64,000 nucleotides of DNA, taken from NCBI RefSeq assembly GCF_031456275.1, contig NZ_JAVDUI010000001.1, forward strand, positions 1,570,965 through 1,634,964. The letters run 5' to 3'. A program made the position numbers and the translations under genes. Position 1 is the first letter of the stretch; the number at the start of each line of letters is the position of its first letter. The notes beneath the pieces were generated by a model. It saw only the letters and a list, made by a program, of their open reading frames with translations, had not been told where the DNA came from and ran no database searches. Shown here one piece after another: positions 41,661 to 50,594 of this stretch. Origin of the DNA: Falsarthrobacter nasiphocae (GTDB taxonomy: Bacteria; Actinomycetota; Actinomycetes; Actinomycetales; Micrococcaceae).

Positions 41661-42802
41661 CCCTGCCCCTCGCACGCGGAACAGCCCTCGGCCTGCCTGG
41701 CGCCGTCCCCGCTGAGGGGCGCCTGGCGGGCGGAGACGCCCACTACGGCCAGCCTGTCGCGGAGCAGCGGCGCCTAGCGCGCGGCGGCGCCTTCGTCGTC
41801 GTCGGAGACCGGTCCGCTGTGCGCGTCACGGGAGAGGACCGCCTGAGCTGGCTGCATTCCCTGGCGTCCCAGGACTTCCAGTCTCTCTCGCCGGGAGAGT
41901 CCCGTCGCGCACTCTTCCTCACAGGGCAGGGGCGGGTTGACGTCGACGTGGACGTCGTCGCCTCCGAGACCGCCGTCTACCTCATTTCGCAGCGCGAGGA
42001 CGCCGCACGGCTCGCATCCTTCCTCGAGCGCATGCGCTTCATGCTGCGTGTGGAGGTCGAGAACCTCGCGGACTCCCACGCGCTGCTCGGGTGGCGCCCG
42101 GGAGGCGCGTGGCCCGAGGCCGCGGACGCCGCCATCGCCGAGGCCGCTCTGGTCCTGTTCGAGGACCCGTGGGCCCAGAGCGCGGTGGGCGGCTACACGT
42201 ACTTGACCGCCGAGGCCGCCGCGCATCTCCAGGCGGCGGACTACCGCTGGACCGAGGCCCTCGTGCCCCAGGGGAGCCTCCAGGGACTTGTGGCCGCGCT
42301 GCTCGAGACCGGGCTGACCCCGGCCGGCCTGCTCGCCCGCGAGGCCCAGCGCATCATGGCGCTCAAGCCGGCGGCGGGAGCCGAGACGGACGAGCGGACC
42401 GTGCCTCACGAGCTGGACCTCCTGCGGACCTCCGTCCACCTCGCCAAAGGCTGCTACAAGGGCCAGGAGACGGTGGCGCGCGTCCACAACCTGGGCCACC
42501 CGCCGCGCCGGCTCGTCTTCCTTGAGATCGACGGCTCCGCGCATACGCTCCCGGCCCCGGGCTCGGAGGTGTTCGTCAGCGGAGCAGAGGACGGCCGCCC
42601 CATCGGCACGCTGACGTCCGTGGCGCTGCACGAGGAGGCGGGCCCCATTGGGCTCGCGGTCGTCAAGCGGACGGCGGACGCCGCCGCGGACCTCGTCGTC
42701 GTGGATGAGGGGGAGCGCTACGCCGCCGCCCAGACGCCCGTTGTGGCTCCGGACGCGGGGTCCGTCGTCGGCCGCCCATCCGGCATCAGGAGGCTTTCAT
42801 GA
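41657..42802 (+). CDS. YgfZ/GcvT-like folate-binding protein
   Basis: 381 residues. The family signature KGCYKGQE is present (about residue 269), within an aminomethyltransferase-like fold (DRLSWLHSLASQDFQSLSPGES near the N-terminus). YgfZ proteins use tetrahydrofolate and the conserved cysteine to help assemble or repair certain iron-sulphur enzymes under oxidative stress. The ATG overlaps the nitrobindin-like stop by 4 bp; the ankyrin gene start overlaps its stop by 4 bp. No glycine-cleavage genes are nearby, which favours YgfZ over GcvT. Confidence 0.87.
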   Translation: MTLPLARGTALGLPGAVPAEGRLAGGDAHYGQPVAEQRRLARGGAFVVVGDRSAVRVTGEDRLSWLHSLASQDFQSLSPGESRRALFLTGQGRVDVDVDVVASETAVYLISQREDAARLASFLERMRFMLRVEVENLADSHALLGWRPGGAWPEAADAAIAEAALVLFEDPWAQSAVGGYTYLTAEAAAHLQAADYRWTEALVPQGSLQGLVAALLETGLTPAGLLAREAQRIMALKPAAGAETDERTVPHELDLLRTSVHLAKGCYKGQETVARVHNLGHPPRRLVFLEIDGSAHTLPAPGSEVFVSGAEDGRPIGTLTSVALHEEAGPIGLAVVKRTADAAADLVVVDEGERYAAAQTPVVAPDAGSVVGRPSGIRRLS

Positions 42803-43254
42803 CCACGCCAGCACACGAGCCTGCCCCGCAGGGGCCCGGAGCGCCGGGTCCGGCCGGGGGCGAGGCGCCGTCCGAGGAGCTCCAGGAGCTGGCGGCCGCG
42901 CTGTTCGACGCCGCCCGTGCTGGCCAGGCGGACGTCCTCGAGGCGTACGTCCGGGCCGGGGCCCCCGCCGATCTCGCGAACGGGTCCGGGGACACACTCC
43001 TCATGCTCGCGGCGTACCACGGCCACGCGGATGCGGTGGCGCGACTGGCCGCGCTCGGTGCGGACCCCAACCGCGTCAATGACCGAGGACAGTCTCCGCT
43101 TGCCGGCGCCGTGTTCAAGGGCGAGGCTGAGGTCATCGAAGCGCTCCTCGCCGCAGGCGCCGACCCGCGGCACGGCACGCCCAGCGCCCTGGACACCGCG
43201 AGGATGTTCCAGAACGCCGAGCTCGCCGCCCGCTTCCAGGCCAGCGAGGCCTAA
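42799..43254 (+). CDS. Ankyrin-repeat protein
   Basis: 151 residues with about three ankyrin repeats (e.g. SGDTLLMLAAYHGHADAVAR and RGQSPLAGAVFKGEAEVIEA). An Ala/Pro-rich N-terminal arm of ~35 residues precedes them. Ankyrin repeats bind other proteins; small bacterial examples next to redox genes (such as AnkB beside catalase) assist enzyme activity. Coupled to the YgfZ-like gene by a 4-bp overlap. Its partner is unknown. Confidence 0.87.
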   Translation: MTTPAHEPAPQGPGAPGPAGGEAPSEELQELAAALFDAARAGQADVLEAYVRAGAPADLANGSGDTLLMLAAYHGHADAVARLAALGADPNRVNDRGQSPLAGAVFKGEAEVIEALLAAGADPRHGTPSALDTARMFQNAELAARFQASEA

Positions 43255-43278
43255 GCCCTTCAGGGGGCCTGCAGGTGC

Positions 43279-44307
43279 CTAGCCGAAGAGCATTTCAGCC
43301 TCGCGGTACCGCGCCTCCGGCACGGTCTTGAGGCTGCCGAGCGCGTCGTCGAAGGACACGGCTTGGATGTCCGTGCCCCTCAGGGCCGCCATGTGGCCCC
43401 ACTGGCCCTTCGTCACCATCTCCACCGCGGCCATGCCGAACCGTGTTGCGAGGACCCGGTCAAAGCCCGTCGGCGTGCCGCCGCGCTGGATGTGCCCCAG
43501 GACCGTGGAGCGAGTCTCAATGCCCGTGCGCTCCTCAATCTCCTGCGCCAGGATCTCGCCGATCCCGCCGAGGCGCGGCCGACCGAAGGCGTCGAGTCCA
43601 CGGTACGAGTGGGGGCTCGCCTCGCCCTCCTGGACGAATCCCTCGGCCACCACGACGAGGGGAGCGCGGCCGCGCGCTTGCGTGTCCATGACCCAGGAGG
43701 CCACCTGCTCGTAGGAGACCTGCTGCTCAGGGATGAGGATCGCGTGGGCACCGGCCGCCATGCCGGAGTGGAGGGCGATCCAGCCGACGTGGCGGCCCAT
43801 GACCTCGGCGACCATGCAGCGTGAGTGGGACTCGCCCGTCGTGCGGAGGCGGTCCAGCGCGTCCGTGGCGATCTGCACGGCGGTGTCGAACCCGAAGGTG
43901 TAGTCGGTCGAGCTGAGATCGTTGTCGATGGTCTTCGGCACGCCCACCATGCGGATGCCTGCCGCGTGAAGGCGCTGCGCAGCTGCCAGCGTCCCCTCGC
44001 CGCCGATGGCGATGAGGGCGTCCACGCCCTTGTCCGCCATCATGCGCTTGATGTTCTCCGGTCCGCCGTTGGGGCCCTCGAAGGGGTTGGTTCGGGAGGT
44101 GCCGAGAATGGTGCCGCCCTGCTTGGCGATGCCCCGGACACGCACGAGGGGGAGGTCGATCGTGTCCCCCTCGACGACGCCCCGCCAGCCGTGGCGGAAG
44201 CCGACGAATTCGTGCCCGTGAAGCCGTGTTCCGGAGAACACCGCCGAGCGGATCACCGCGTTGAGGCCGGGGCAGTCCCCGCCGGAGGTCAAGATGCCGA
44301 TTCTCAT
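43279..44307 (-). CDS. pfkA: 6-phosphofructokinase
   Basis: 342 residues, phosphofructokinase A fold. Start MRIGILTSGGDCPGLNAVIR, the GGEGT nucleotide loop, the catalytic PKTIDNDLSSTDYTFGF, and MGRHVGWIALHSG. The GGEGT form is usual for actinobacterial ATP-dependent enzymes rather than GGDDS of PPi-dependent ones. Phosphorylates fructose 6-phosphate, the committed glycolytic step. AAGGA precedes the ATG. Convergent with the ankyrin operon; pspC-like and the aminotransferase genes lie upstream on the same strand. Confidence 0.93.
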   Translation of the reverse strand: MRIGILTSGGDCPGLNAVIRSAVFSGTRLHGHEFVGFRHGWRGVVEGDTIDLPLVRVRGIAKQGGTILGTSRTNPFEGPNGGPENIKRMMADKGVDALIAIGGEGTLAAAQRLHAAGIRMVGVPKTIDNDLSSTDYTFGFDTAVQIATDALDRLRTTGESHSRCMVAEVMGRHVGWIALHSGMAAGAHAILIPEQQVSYEQVASWVMDTQARGRAPLVVVAEGFVQEGEASPHSYRGLDAFGRPRLGGIGEILAQEIEERTGIETRSTVLGHIQRGGTPTGFDRVLATRFGMAAVEMVTKGQWGHMAALRGTDIQAVSFDDALGSLKTVPEARYREAEMLFG

Positions 44308-44412
44308 GGTGCTGTCCTTACGCTGTCTTGGAGAAAGGGGGATAAGGAACGGCGCCGTTGCCGAATCGGGAGAGCAGTGCGCGTCGTTGCGCGGGTTGTG
44401 GTTGAGGGAAGC

Positions 44413-44685
44413 CTACGCCTTCGTGCTGGCGTCGCGGAGCCACTCCTCGGCATGGATCTTGCCCAGGCGGTCGGGCAGGAGCGCCCACGCCGCCGCGTAG
44501 AGGCCGATCCCGACGACAGGGAGGAAACTGGCGGCCACGGCCACGGCGCGGACGATCCACACGTTGGTGCCGAACTTCTCGGAGACGCCGGCGCAGATGC
44601 CGCCGAGGAGGCCGTGGGCGGACCGCTCAAACGGGACGGCCCGGAGGGCTCCGAAGAGGGGGGAGGCGAGCTTGAACCAGTTCAT
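44413..44685 (-). CDS. PspC-domain small membrane protein
   Basis: 90 residues. PspC-domain signature HGLLGGICAGVSEKFGTNVWIVR is split by its core GGICAGVSE, followed by a hydrophobic helix (AVAVAASFLPVVGIGLYAAAW). PspC proteins sit in the cytoplasmic membrane and take part in envelope-stress signalling. It starts 4 nt after the aminotransferase stop, so it is likely co-transcribed with it. No pspA gene is present nearby. Confidence 0.85.
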   Translation of the reverse strand: MNWFKLASPLFGALRAVPFERSAHGLLGGICAGVSEKFGTNVWIVRAVAVAASFLPVVGIGLYAAAWALLPDRLGKIHAEEWLRDASTKA

Positions 44686-44689
44686 GGGC

Positions 44690-45919
44690 TTACTTCTTTC
44701 CGATCAGGCGCTGGATGCGGGAGACGCCCTCGACGAGGTCGTCGTCTCCAAGCGCGTAGGAGAGTCGAATGTACCCGCTGGGGCCGAAGGCCTCGCCGGG
44801 GACCACCGCGACGTCCGTGGCCTCAAGGATGAGGTCCGCGAGCTCGCCGCTCGTGGCGGGAGTCTTCACACCCGAGCCCGTCTCGATGGGCTGCCCGAGG
44901 AGGCCCCGGACGTCCGCATAGGCGTAGAAGGCTCCGGTGGGCGTGGGGCACTCGATGCCCTTGATCTCGTTGAGCATTGAGACCATGAGCGTGCGGCGGC
45001 GGTCGAACGCCTCCTTCATGGTCTCAACGGCCTCGAGGCCGCCTGTGAGGGCGGCGAGGGCCGCGCGCTGAGCAATGTTGTTCACGTTGCTGGTGGCGTG
45101 GGACTGGAGGTTGCTCGCGGCCTTGATGATGTCCAGAGGGGCCACCATCCAGCCGACGCGCCAGCCCGTCATGGCGTAGGTCTTGGCGACGCCGTTGAGG
45201 ATGACCACCGTGTCCCGGAGGGCAGGGACGGAGGCGATTGAGGTGAACACGGCGTCGTCGTACGTCAGGTGCTCGTAGATCTCGTCCGTGATGACCCAGA
45301 GCCCCGCCGCGGCTGCCCAGTCGCCAATGGCTCGGACCTGTTCCGGGGAGTACACGGCGCCGGTCGGGTTGGAGGGGGAGACGAAGAGGACGACCTTGGT
45401 CTTCTCGGTCCGGGCGGCCTCGAGCTGCTCCACCGTGACCTTGTAGCCCTGCTCGGGGCCCGCGAAGACCTCGACGGGGACGCCGCCGGCCAGCTTGATG
45501 GCCTCTGGGTACGTCGTCCAATAGGGGGCGGGGACGATGACCTCGTCCCCCGGATCCAGGAGCGTGGCGAACGCCTGGTAGACGGCCTGCTTGCCGCCGT
45601 TGGTCACGAGGACGTTTTCCGGCTCGGCGTCCCAGCCGGAGTCCCGGGTGGTCTTCTCGGCGATCGCGCGGCGGAGCTCTGGGAGCCCGGCCGTGGGTGA
45701 GTAGCGGTGGTTCTTGGGGTCGCGGGCGGCGGCGACGGCGGCTTCGACGATGTAGTCAGGCGTCGGGAAATCGGGCTCTCCGGCGCCGAAGCCGATCACC
45801 GGGCGGCCCTCGGCCTTGAGGGCCTTGGCCTTGGAGTCCACGGCGAGGGTGGCGGAGGGGGCGATGGCGGCGACGCGTGCGCTCACACGGGCAGGGCTGG
45901 CGGGGCGAGTCTCAGACAT
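44690..45919 (-). CDS. aspC: Class I aminotransferase (aspartate aminotransferase type)
   Basis: 409 residues. PLP lysine in [16 protein letters not shown], with [15 protein letters not shown] near the N-terminus and [12 protein letters not shown] in the middle. The sequence belongs to the Ib aspartate/prephenate aminotransferase group, and this locus (just before tRNA-Trp/secE) is its usual place in Micrococcaceae-like genomes. Transfers amino groups between aspartate and 2-oxoglutarate. Leaderless-type -10 TAGACT 6 nt before the ATG. pspC-like follows after 4 nt. Confidence 0.88.
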   Translation of the reverse strand: MSETRPASPARVSARVAAIAPSATLAVDSKAKALKAEGRPVIGFGAGEPDFPTPDYIVEAAVAAARDPKNHRYSPTAGLPELRRAIAEKTTRDSGWDAEPENVLVTNGGKQAVYQAFATLLDPGDEVIVPAPYWTTYPEAIKLAGGVPVEVFAGPEQGYKVTVEQLEAARTEKTKVVLFVSPSNPTGAVYSPEQVRAIGDWAAAAGLWVITDEIYEHLTYDDAVFTSIASVPALRDTVVILNGVAKTYAMTGWRVGWMVAPLDIIKAASNLQSHATSNVNNIAQRAALAALTGGLEAVETMKEAFDRRRTLMVSMLNEIKGIECPTPTGAFYAYADVRGLLGQPIETGSGVKTPATSGELADLILEATDVAVVPGEAFGPSGYIRLSYALGDDDLVEGVSRIQRLIGKK

Positions 45920-45925
45920 GCACCC

Positions 45926-45931
45926 AGTCTA
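45926..45931 (-). promoter_or_regulatory. -10 box of the aminotransferase gene, leaderless type
   Basis: TAGACT on the minus strand, 6 nt before the ATG. Confidence 0.5.
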
Positions 45932-45971
45932 GTTGCTCACCCTCCGCAGCAGGGGGCCGTTCTGCGGCGAG

Positions 45972-46001
45972 TTCGACTGCGAGGGATTTCTGCAGTATTA
46001 T
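45972..46001 (+). promoter_or_regulatory. Promoter of tRNA-Trp (and probably secE-nusG)
   Basis: TTCGAC (45972-45977), 18-bp spacer, TATTAT (45996-46001). The -10 is unusually AT-rich for the window, as for a stable-RNA promoter. Confidence 0.6.
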
Positions 46002-46056
46002 GGTGACTCGTGCTGGGTGAGATGCCCGGTGCGCGGCCCTTCCTCACGGAAGGCCT

Positions 46057-46129
46057 AGGGTAGTGGCGCAATTGGTAGCGCAGCGGTCTCCAAAACCGCA
46101 GGTTGCAGGTTCGAGTCCTGTCTGCCCTG
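46057..46129 (+). tRNA. tRNA-Trp (CCA)
   Basis: 73 nt. Acceptor AGGGTAG pairs with CTGCCCT (one G-T), discriminator G; anticodon arm CGGTCTCCAAAACCG gives CCA; T loop GTTCGAGTC. Located before secE, as in most actinobacteria. Confidence 0.96.
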
Positions 46130-46263
46130 CGAGGCCCGCCCCCGTCTATGCGGGAGGCTTCAGGCCCCGATACGTCTCGTGTCCGGCTCACGCCGAACCC
46201 CGGGGCGCTGAGGTTCTCGTCTCATGGCGGGGACCTTTCGTCGCATGGTGAGGAATGACTTGT

Positions 46264-46524
46264 ATGACAGCACACACCGCCACGAGCGCTGAGGTCGGAC
46301 GCACACGGTCCTCGAAGCAGGGCTTTTTCGGACGGATCATCCAGTTCCTTCGCGAGGTCATCGGCGAGCTGAAGAAGGTCACGTACCCCACAGGCCCCGA
46401 GCTCATGCGGTACACGGCCGTCGTGCTCGTGTTCGTCATCGTCATGATGCTGCTCGTCATGGGCCTGGACTTCGTCTTCGGGCGGGCGGCAATGAGCGTT
46501 TTCGGCGGCTCGCCGGAAAACTGA
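46264..46524 (+). CDS. secE: Preprotein translocase subunit SecE
   Basis: 86 residues, one C-terminal membrane span (residues ~50-75) after the conserved amphipathic FFGRIIQFLREVIGELKKVT. Part of the SecYEG channel, clamping SecY. I chose ATG 46264, 9 nt after AGGA, over ATG 46255 which abuts it. Lies between tRNA-Trp and nusG. Confidence 0.94.
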   Translation: MTAHTATSAEVGRTRSSKQGFFGRIIQFLREVIGELKKVTYPTGPELMRYTAVVLVFVIVMMLLVMGLDFVFGRAAMSVFGGSPEN

Positions 46525-46589
46525 CGTAGAATCGGATGATCGGCCCACGCTCGGCGATGTCCGCAGTCCGGCCGTGCGAGAGAAGTTGC

Positions 46590-46616
46590 AGCCCAGCAGT
46601 GCCCACTGCCTGGGCT
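46590..46616 (+). other. Stable hairpin in the secE-nusG gap
   Basis: AGCCCAG-CAGTG pairs with CACTGCCTGGGCT with a single bulged G and a 2-nt loop. No T-run follows, so it may be an RNA-processing or stability element rather than a terminator. A TAGAAT -10-like string lies at 46527. Confidence 0.4.
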
Positions 46617-46690
46617 GTCCGCGTGTTTGAGATCCGGGGCCCCGAGCATCCGCTTGGCGCCCGATGGAGAGACAAGAAAGCAGGAGAGTA

Positions 46691-47530
46691 GTGTCCGACG
46701 CAGAAGTGTCCGAGCAGCCGCTCGAGCAGAACGAGTTCCCGGAGCACTCGGCTGAGGCCGAGTCGGCGGGTGACGTCGTCGACCCTGCTGAGGAGACCGC
46801 CCCGTCCGGTGAGGACCAGGACGCACCCTCCCGTGAGGAATCCGCCGACGACGCGCCTGCGGCAGCAGGCGACGCGGCCGAGACGGAGAGCGCGGACGAG
46901 GAGGGCGACGAGCCCGTCAAGACGCGCGAGGAGCTCCTTGAGGAGTTCCGCACGAAGCTCCGCCGCCTTCCCGGCGACTGGTACGTCATCCACTCCTACG
47001 CGGGCTACGAGAACCGCGTGAGGCAGAACCTCGAGACGCGCGCTCAGACGCTCGACATGGAGGACTACATCTACGAGGTGCAGGTCCCCATGGAGGAGGT
47101 CATCGAGGTCAAGAACACCACGCGCAAGCTTGTGCGCCGTGTTCGCATCCCCGGCTACGTCCTCGTCCGCATGGACCTGACGGACGCCTCGTGGGGCGTC
47201 GTGCGGCACACACCGGGTGTGACGGGCTTCGTGGGCAACGCCCACGACCCCGCGCCGCTCTCGCTCCAGGAGGTCTTCTCCATGCTTGAGCACACGATCG
47301 CCGAGCCCGTGACGGACCCGTCCAAGCCGGTCGAGCCGAACGTCCAGTCCATCACCGTCAACTTCGAGGTCGGCGAGTCGGTGACCGTCAACGACGGCCC
47401 GTTCGCGACCATGCCTGCGACGATCTCCGAGATCAAGCTGGACGCCCAGCAGCTCGTTGTTCTCGTGACGATCTTCGAGCGGGAGACCCCCGTGACCCTC
47501 TCGTTCGACCAGGTCACGAAGATCCCGTAA
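46691..47530 (+). CDS. nusG: Transcription termination/antitermination factor NusG
   Basis: 279 residues. A long acidic N-terminal extension of ~90 residues, common in actinobacteria, precedes the NGN domain ([42 protein letters not shown]). The KOW domain follows ([19 protein letters not shown]). Binds RNA polymerase and links it to Rho or the ribosome. Start is GTG 46691 with AGGAGAG just upstream. The rplK gene follows after 132 bp. Confidence 0.95.
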   Translation: MSDAEVSEQPLEQNEFPEHSAEAESAGDVVDPAEETAPSGEDQDAPSREESADDAPAAAGDAAETESADEEGDEPVKTREELLEEFRTKLRRLPGDWYVIHSYAGYENRVRQNLETRAQTLDMEDYIYEVQVPMEEVIEVKNTTRKLVRRVRIPGYVLVRMDLTDASWGVVRHTPGVTGFVGNAHDPAPLSLQEVFSMLEHTIAEPVTDPSKPVEPNVQSITVNFEVGESVTVNDGPFATMPATISEIKLDAQQLVVLVTIFERETPVTLSFDQVTKIP

Positions 47531-47543
47531 ACCACACAGACGT

Positions 47544-47580
47544 GTCGTCACCTCCCCGTGCTTTGGGGGAGGGCGACGAC
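47544..47580 (+). other. Hairpin in the nusG-rplK gap
   Basis: CCTCCCC pairs with GGGGAGG, extended after a small internal loop by GTCGTC/GACGAC. It is about 80 nt before rplK; it lacks a T-run. It could be a leader structure for the L11-L1 pair. Confidence 0.35.
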
Positions 47581-47662
47581 GGCGGCCGCCTCGCCAGGGC
47601 GGCCACGACCCGCGCCCGGCGCTCCTGCCCCGCGGGGAGAGTACAGAAAGAAGGACCAGCTC

Positions 47663-48094
47663 ATGGCTCCCAAGAAGAAGGTCACCGGCCTCATCAAGCT
47701 CCAGATTCAGGCTGGCGCCGCGAACCCCGCGCCGCCGATCGGTCCGGCGCTCGGTCAGCACGGCGTCAACATCATGGAGTTCTGCAAGGCGTACAACGCC
47801 GCGACCGAGTCGCAGCGCGGCAACGTCGTCCCCGTCGAGATCACGGTGTACGAGGACCGCTCGTTCACGTTCATCACGAAGACCCCGCCGGCGGCAGAGC
47901 TCATCAAGAAGGCCGCAGGCGTCCAGAAGGGCTCCGCGACCCCGCACACGGCCAAGGTCGCCAAGCTGACGCAGGCGCAGGTCGAGGAAATCGCCACCAC
48001 GAAGATGGAAGACCTCAACGCCAACGATGTCCAGGCCGCGGCCAAGATCATCGCCGGCACTGCCCGCTCCATGGGCATCACGGTCGAGGGCTAA
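47663..48094 (+). CDS. rplK: 50S ribosomal protein L11
   Basis: 143 residues. Hallmark N-terminal segment with [20 protein letters not shown], which binds 23S rRNA at the GTPase-associated centre and is the thiopeptide antibiotic site. The C-terminal domain ends in [15 protein letters not shown] lies 7-8 nt before the ATG. rplA follows after 123 bp containing hairpins. Confidence 0.97.
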
Positions 48095-48108
48095 CCTCAC
48101 CGCAGCCC

Positions 48109-48175
48109 GCGGATCGCTTTCGATCCGCACCCCATTCATCAATGGGTGAGCCGCTCGGCTCGCCCGTGGCAGGGC
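48109..48175 (+). other. Three consecutive small hairpins between rplK and rplA
   Basis: GCGGATCG-CTTT-CGATCCGC (48109-48128), then a CACCC/GGGTG stem around 48130-48149, then GAGCC/GGCTC at about 48149-48162. None has a T-run. They may affect relative yields of L11 and L1 or mRNA processing. Confidence 0.4.
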
Positions 48176-48217
48176 CCGCGCGGTCCGAAGACCACAACTG
48201 CACAAGGAGAAAAGCAG

Positions 48218-48925
48218 ATGGCAAAGCGCAGCAAAGCATACGAGGCAGCTGCAGCCAAGATCGAGGCTGGCAAGCTGTACACCCCCTTCGAGGCCGTGAA
48301 GCTGGCCAAGGAGACCAACCCGTCGAAGTCGGACGCCACGGTCGAGGTCGCGTTCCGCCTCGGCGTCGACCCCCGCAAGGCTGATCAGATGGTCCGCGGC
48401 ACGGTCAACCTTCCGAACGGCACGGGCAAGACGGCCCGCGTCGTCGTCTTCGCCAACGGCGACAAGGCCGAGGCCGCTCGCGCGGCCGGCGCTGACTTCG
48501 TCGGCTCCGACGACCTCATCGCCAAGGTCGCCGGCGGCTGGGTCGACTTCGACGCCGCCGTTGCCACCCCGGACCTCATGGGCAAGGTTGGCCGCCTCGG
48601 CAAGATCCTCGGCCCGCGTAACCTCATGCCGAACCCCAAGACCGGGACGGTGACGATGGACGTGACGAAGGCTGTCAACGACATCAAGGGCGGCAAGATC
48701 GACTTCCGTGTCGACAAGCACTCGAACCTCCACTTCATCATCGGCAAGTCCTCCTTCTCGGTGGAGCAGCTCGCGGAGAACTTCGCCGCGGCTCTCGAAG
48801 AGGTTCTTCGTCTCAAGCCGGCTTCCTCCAAGGGCCGCTACATCCAGAAGTCGACGATCGCCACGACCTTCGGTCCGGGCATCTCGATCGACCCGAACGT
48901 GACCAAGGTTGTTGCGGGCGAGTAG
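48218..48925 (+). CDS. rplA: 50S ribosomal protein L1
   Basis: 235 residues. Typical L1 with [18 protein letters not shown], the rRNA-contacting loop, and [16 protein letters not shown]1 forms the mobile stalk at the E site and often represses its own operon. AAGGAG lies 8 nt before the ATG. A strong hairpin follows at 48950. Confidence 0.97.
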   Translation: MAKRSKAYEAAAAKIEAGKLYTPFEAVKLAKETNPSKSDATVEVAFRLGVDPRKADQMVRGTVNLPNGTGKTARVVVFANGDKAEAARAAGADFVGSDDLIAKVAGGWVDFDAAVATPDLMGKVGRLGKILGPRNLMPNPKTGTVTMDVTKAVNDIKGGKIDFRVDKHSNLHFIIGKSSFSVEQLAENFAAALEEVLRLKPASSKGRYIQKSTIATTFGPGISIDPNVTKVVAGE

Positions 48926-48949
48926 TTCACCCTGAGGCGTTCGCCTCAC

Positions 48950-48989
48950 CACACAGGCCGGGTCCCCTCGCGGGGACCCGGCCTGTGTG
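48950..48989 (+). terminator. Terminator of the rplK-rplA unit
   Basis: 18-bp perfect GC-rich stem (48950-48967 with 48972-48989) with a TCGC loop. No T-run follows. Confidence 0.7.
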
Positions 48990-49165
48990 CGTTGGCGGCG
49001 GTCGCTCGCATGGCGACGTCCCGCCTCAGGGGGGATCTGTGCCGAGGCGGCGCAAGACGCTGCAGTCGGCGCCAGGTGGCCGCAGGCACCGTCGTCGGCC
49101 TAGAAGGAGCAGGAAACGGACGCCCTCGGGAGTGGGGGAGGAGGCCCCTCCCACACGGCCCCGGG

Positions 49166-49194
49166 GGTGACCGGGCCCCGAGACTCTGGTAGGC
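49166..49194 (+). promoter_or_regulatory. Promoter of rplJ-rplL
   Basis: GTGACC (49166-49171) and TAGGCT (49189-49194), 17 bp apart; transcription would start near 49201. Confidence 0.5.
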
Positions 49195-49200
49195 TAGGTC

Positions 49201-49392
49201 TGTACCAATGACCGTCGGTTGACCGCTTGCGCCCGCAAGAGGTCCGAAGGCTTCGCAACAGCGGGGTGCCCACGCAGGTGACACAAGCATTGACGCCCTC
49301 ACGGGAGTCCAGGCCCTGTGCATCTTGCACGGGGCTTTTCTGTTGCCAGCCCTCCGCCGCCGGACTTCACTTACCACCCCGGAAGGAGGGTT
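49201..49392 (+). promoter_or_regulatory. Ribosomal protein L10 leader with attenuator-like hairpin
   Basis: The ~190-nt leader before rplJ is where actinobacteria carry the L10 leader, which L10(L12)4 binds to control its own synthesis. At its end, GCCCTGTGCA (49313-49322) pairs with 49326-49335 and is followed by TTTTC, an intrinsic terminator upstream of the gene. The interior holds the ACGCAGGTGACACAAG segment. Identity as the Rfam L10 leader is inferred from position. Confidence 0.6.
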
Positions 49393-49929
49393 ATGGCAAC
49401 GCCGAGCAAGAATGCTGCGATCCAGGAGATCGCCGCGGACTTCAAGGAGTCCACCGCCGCTGTCCTGACCGAATACCGTGGGCTTTCCGTTGCACAGCTC
49501 AAGGAGCTGCGTCGTTCCCTCGGCCAGGACAACAAGTTCTCGGTCGTCAAGAACACCCTGACGGGCATCGCGGCGAAGGAGGCTGGCATCGACGCGTTCG
49601 AGGGTCAGCTCTCCGGCCCCACCGCGATTGCCTTCGTAAAGGGCGACGCTGTTGCAGCCGCCAAGTCCCTGACGGATTTCGCCAAGGCCAACCCGAAGCT
49701 CGTCATCAAGACGGGTCTCTTCGAGGGCAAGGCCCTGAGCTCGGACGAGGTCGCGGCACTCGCGGCCCTCGAGTCCCGTGAGAAGCAGCTCGCGCGCGTC
49801 GCGGCTGTCCTCAAGGCCCCGATGTCCCAGCTCGTCCGCACCGTCGACGCGCTCCGCGCCAAGCAGGAGCAGGGTGGCGACGCACCGGCCGCCGAGGCTC
49901 CCGCAGAGGACGCACCGGCCGCCGAGTAG
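49393..49929 (+). CDS. rplJ: 50S ribosomal protein L10
   Basis: 178 residues. N-terminal rRNA-binding domain with VLTEYRGLSVAQLKELRRSL and KNTLTGIAA; a C-terminal helix binds L7/L12 dimers. The tail is an Ala/Pro/Glu repeat (DAPAAEAPAEDAPAAE) encoded by a repeated GACGCACCGGCCGCC. AAGGAGGG precedes the ATG closely. Confidence 0.97.
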   Translation: MATPSKNAAIQEIAADFKESTAAVLTEYRGLSVAQLKELRRSLGQDNKFSVVKNTLTGIAAKEAGIDAFEGQLSGPTAIAFVKGDAVAAAKSLTDFAKANPKLVIKTGLFEGKALSSDEVAALAALESREKQLARVAAVLKAPMSQLVRTVDALRAKQEQGGDAPAAEAPAEDAPAAE

Positions 49930-50042
49930 TTCCTGCTCCACAGGGACTCACCCTGGCGGCAGGCCACACGGCCCCGCCGCCGACACTAGACATTCCGGCC
50001 CCGCACTGACAGCGGGGGCGCAGACCAGAAGGGAAGCCACTT

Positions 50043-50414
50043 ATGGCTAAGCTCACCAACGAAGAGCTCATGGCAGCATTCAAGGAAATGACGATCATCG
50101 AGCTCTCCGAGTTCGTCAAGGCCTTCGAGGAAGAGTTCGACGTCACGGCTGCCGCCGTGGCCGTCGCGGGCCCGGCCGGCGAGGCCGCTGCCGAAGAGGA
50201 GAAGGACGAGTTCGACGTCATCCTCGAGGCCGCTGGCGACAAGAAGATCGCGGTCATCAAGGAGGTGCGTGCCCTCACCGGTCTTGGCCTCAAGGAAGCC
50301 AAGGATCTCGTTGACGGCGCCCCCAAGGCTGTCCTCGAGGCCGCCAACAAGGAGACGGCCGAGAAGGCCAAGGAGCAGCTCGAGGGCGCTGGCGCTTCCG
50401 TCACCCTCAAGTAG
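50043..50414 (+). CDS. rplL: 50S ribosomal protein L7/L12
   Basis: 123 residues. N-terminal dimerisation domain, Ala/Glu hinge (residues ~37-55) and C-terminal factor-binding domain with [20 protein letters not shown]. Recruits translational GTPases. Purine-rich AGAAGGGAAG precedes the ATG. A strong terminator follows. Confidence 0.97.
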   Translation: MAKLTNEELMAAFKEMTIIELSEFVKAFEEEFDVTAAAVAVAGPAGEAAAEEEKDEFDVILEAAGDKKIAVIKEVRALTGLGLKEAKDLVDGAPKAVLEAANKETAEKAKEQLEGAGASVTLK

Positions 50415-50452
50415 TCTGTGCGCCGCCTTGGCGGCGTGACCTGACGCTCAGC

Positions 50453-50490
50453 AAGACCCCCGCACCCGTCCTGGGTGCGGGGGTCTTGTC
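50453..50490 (+). terminator. Terminator of rplJ-rplL
   Basis: 15-bp perfect stem (50453-50467 with 50473-50487), 5-nt loop. A smaller GC hairpin lies just upstream at 50421-50436. Confidence 0.85.
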
Positions 50491-50594
50491 GTTGGGACCG
50501 GGCGGGCCCGCGCTGTGGCGGGCGGGGCGTCGTGATGGGCTGGGCCAGGGCCCGTCAGGGGGCCCAGCCGGGCAGGGGAGGCGAGCGGTGTGCG

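Larger units (their letters stand above)
48990..49392. other. rplA-rplJ intergenic region
   Basis: No gene seen. The first ~175 bp are GC-rich and featureless. A promoter (GTGACC, 17-bp spacer, TAGGCT at 49189-49194) begins the L10 leader, which fills the rest. Confidence 0.65.

Noticed and set aside
45948-45990. Possible third copy of the 66-bp palindrome near tRNA-Trp (CCGTTCTGCGGCGAGTTCGAC)
   Set aside because: Only a short stretch resembles the left arm. There is no matching right arm or interior, and it coincides with the tRNA promoter.
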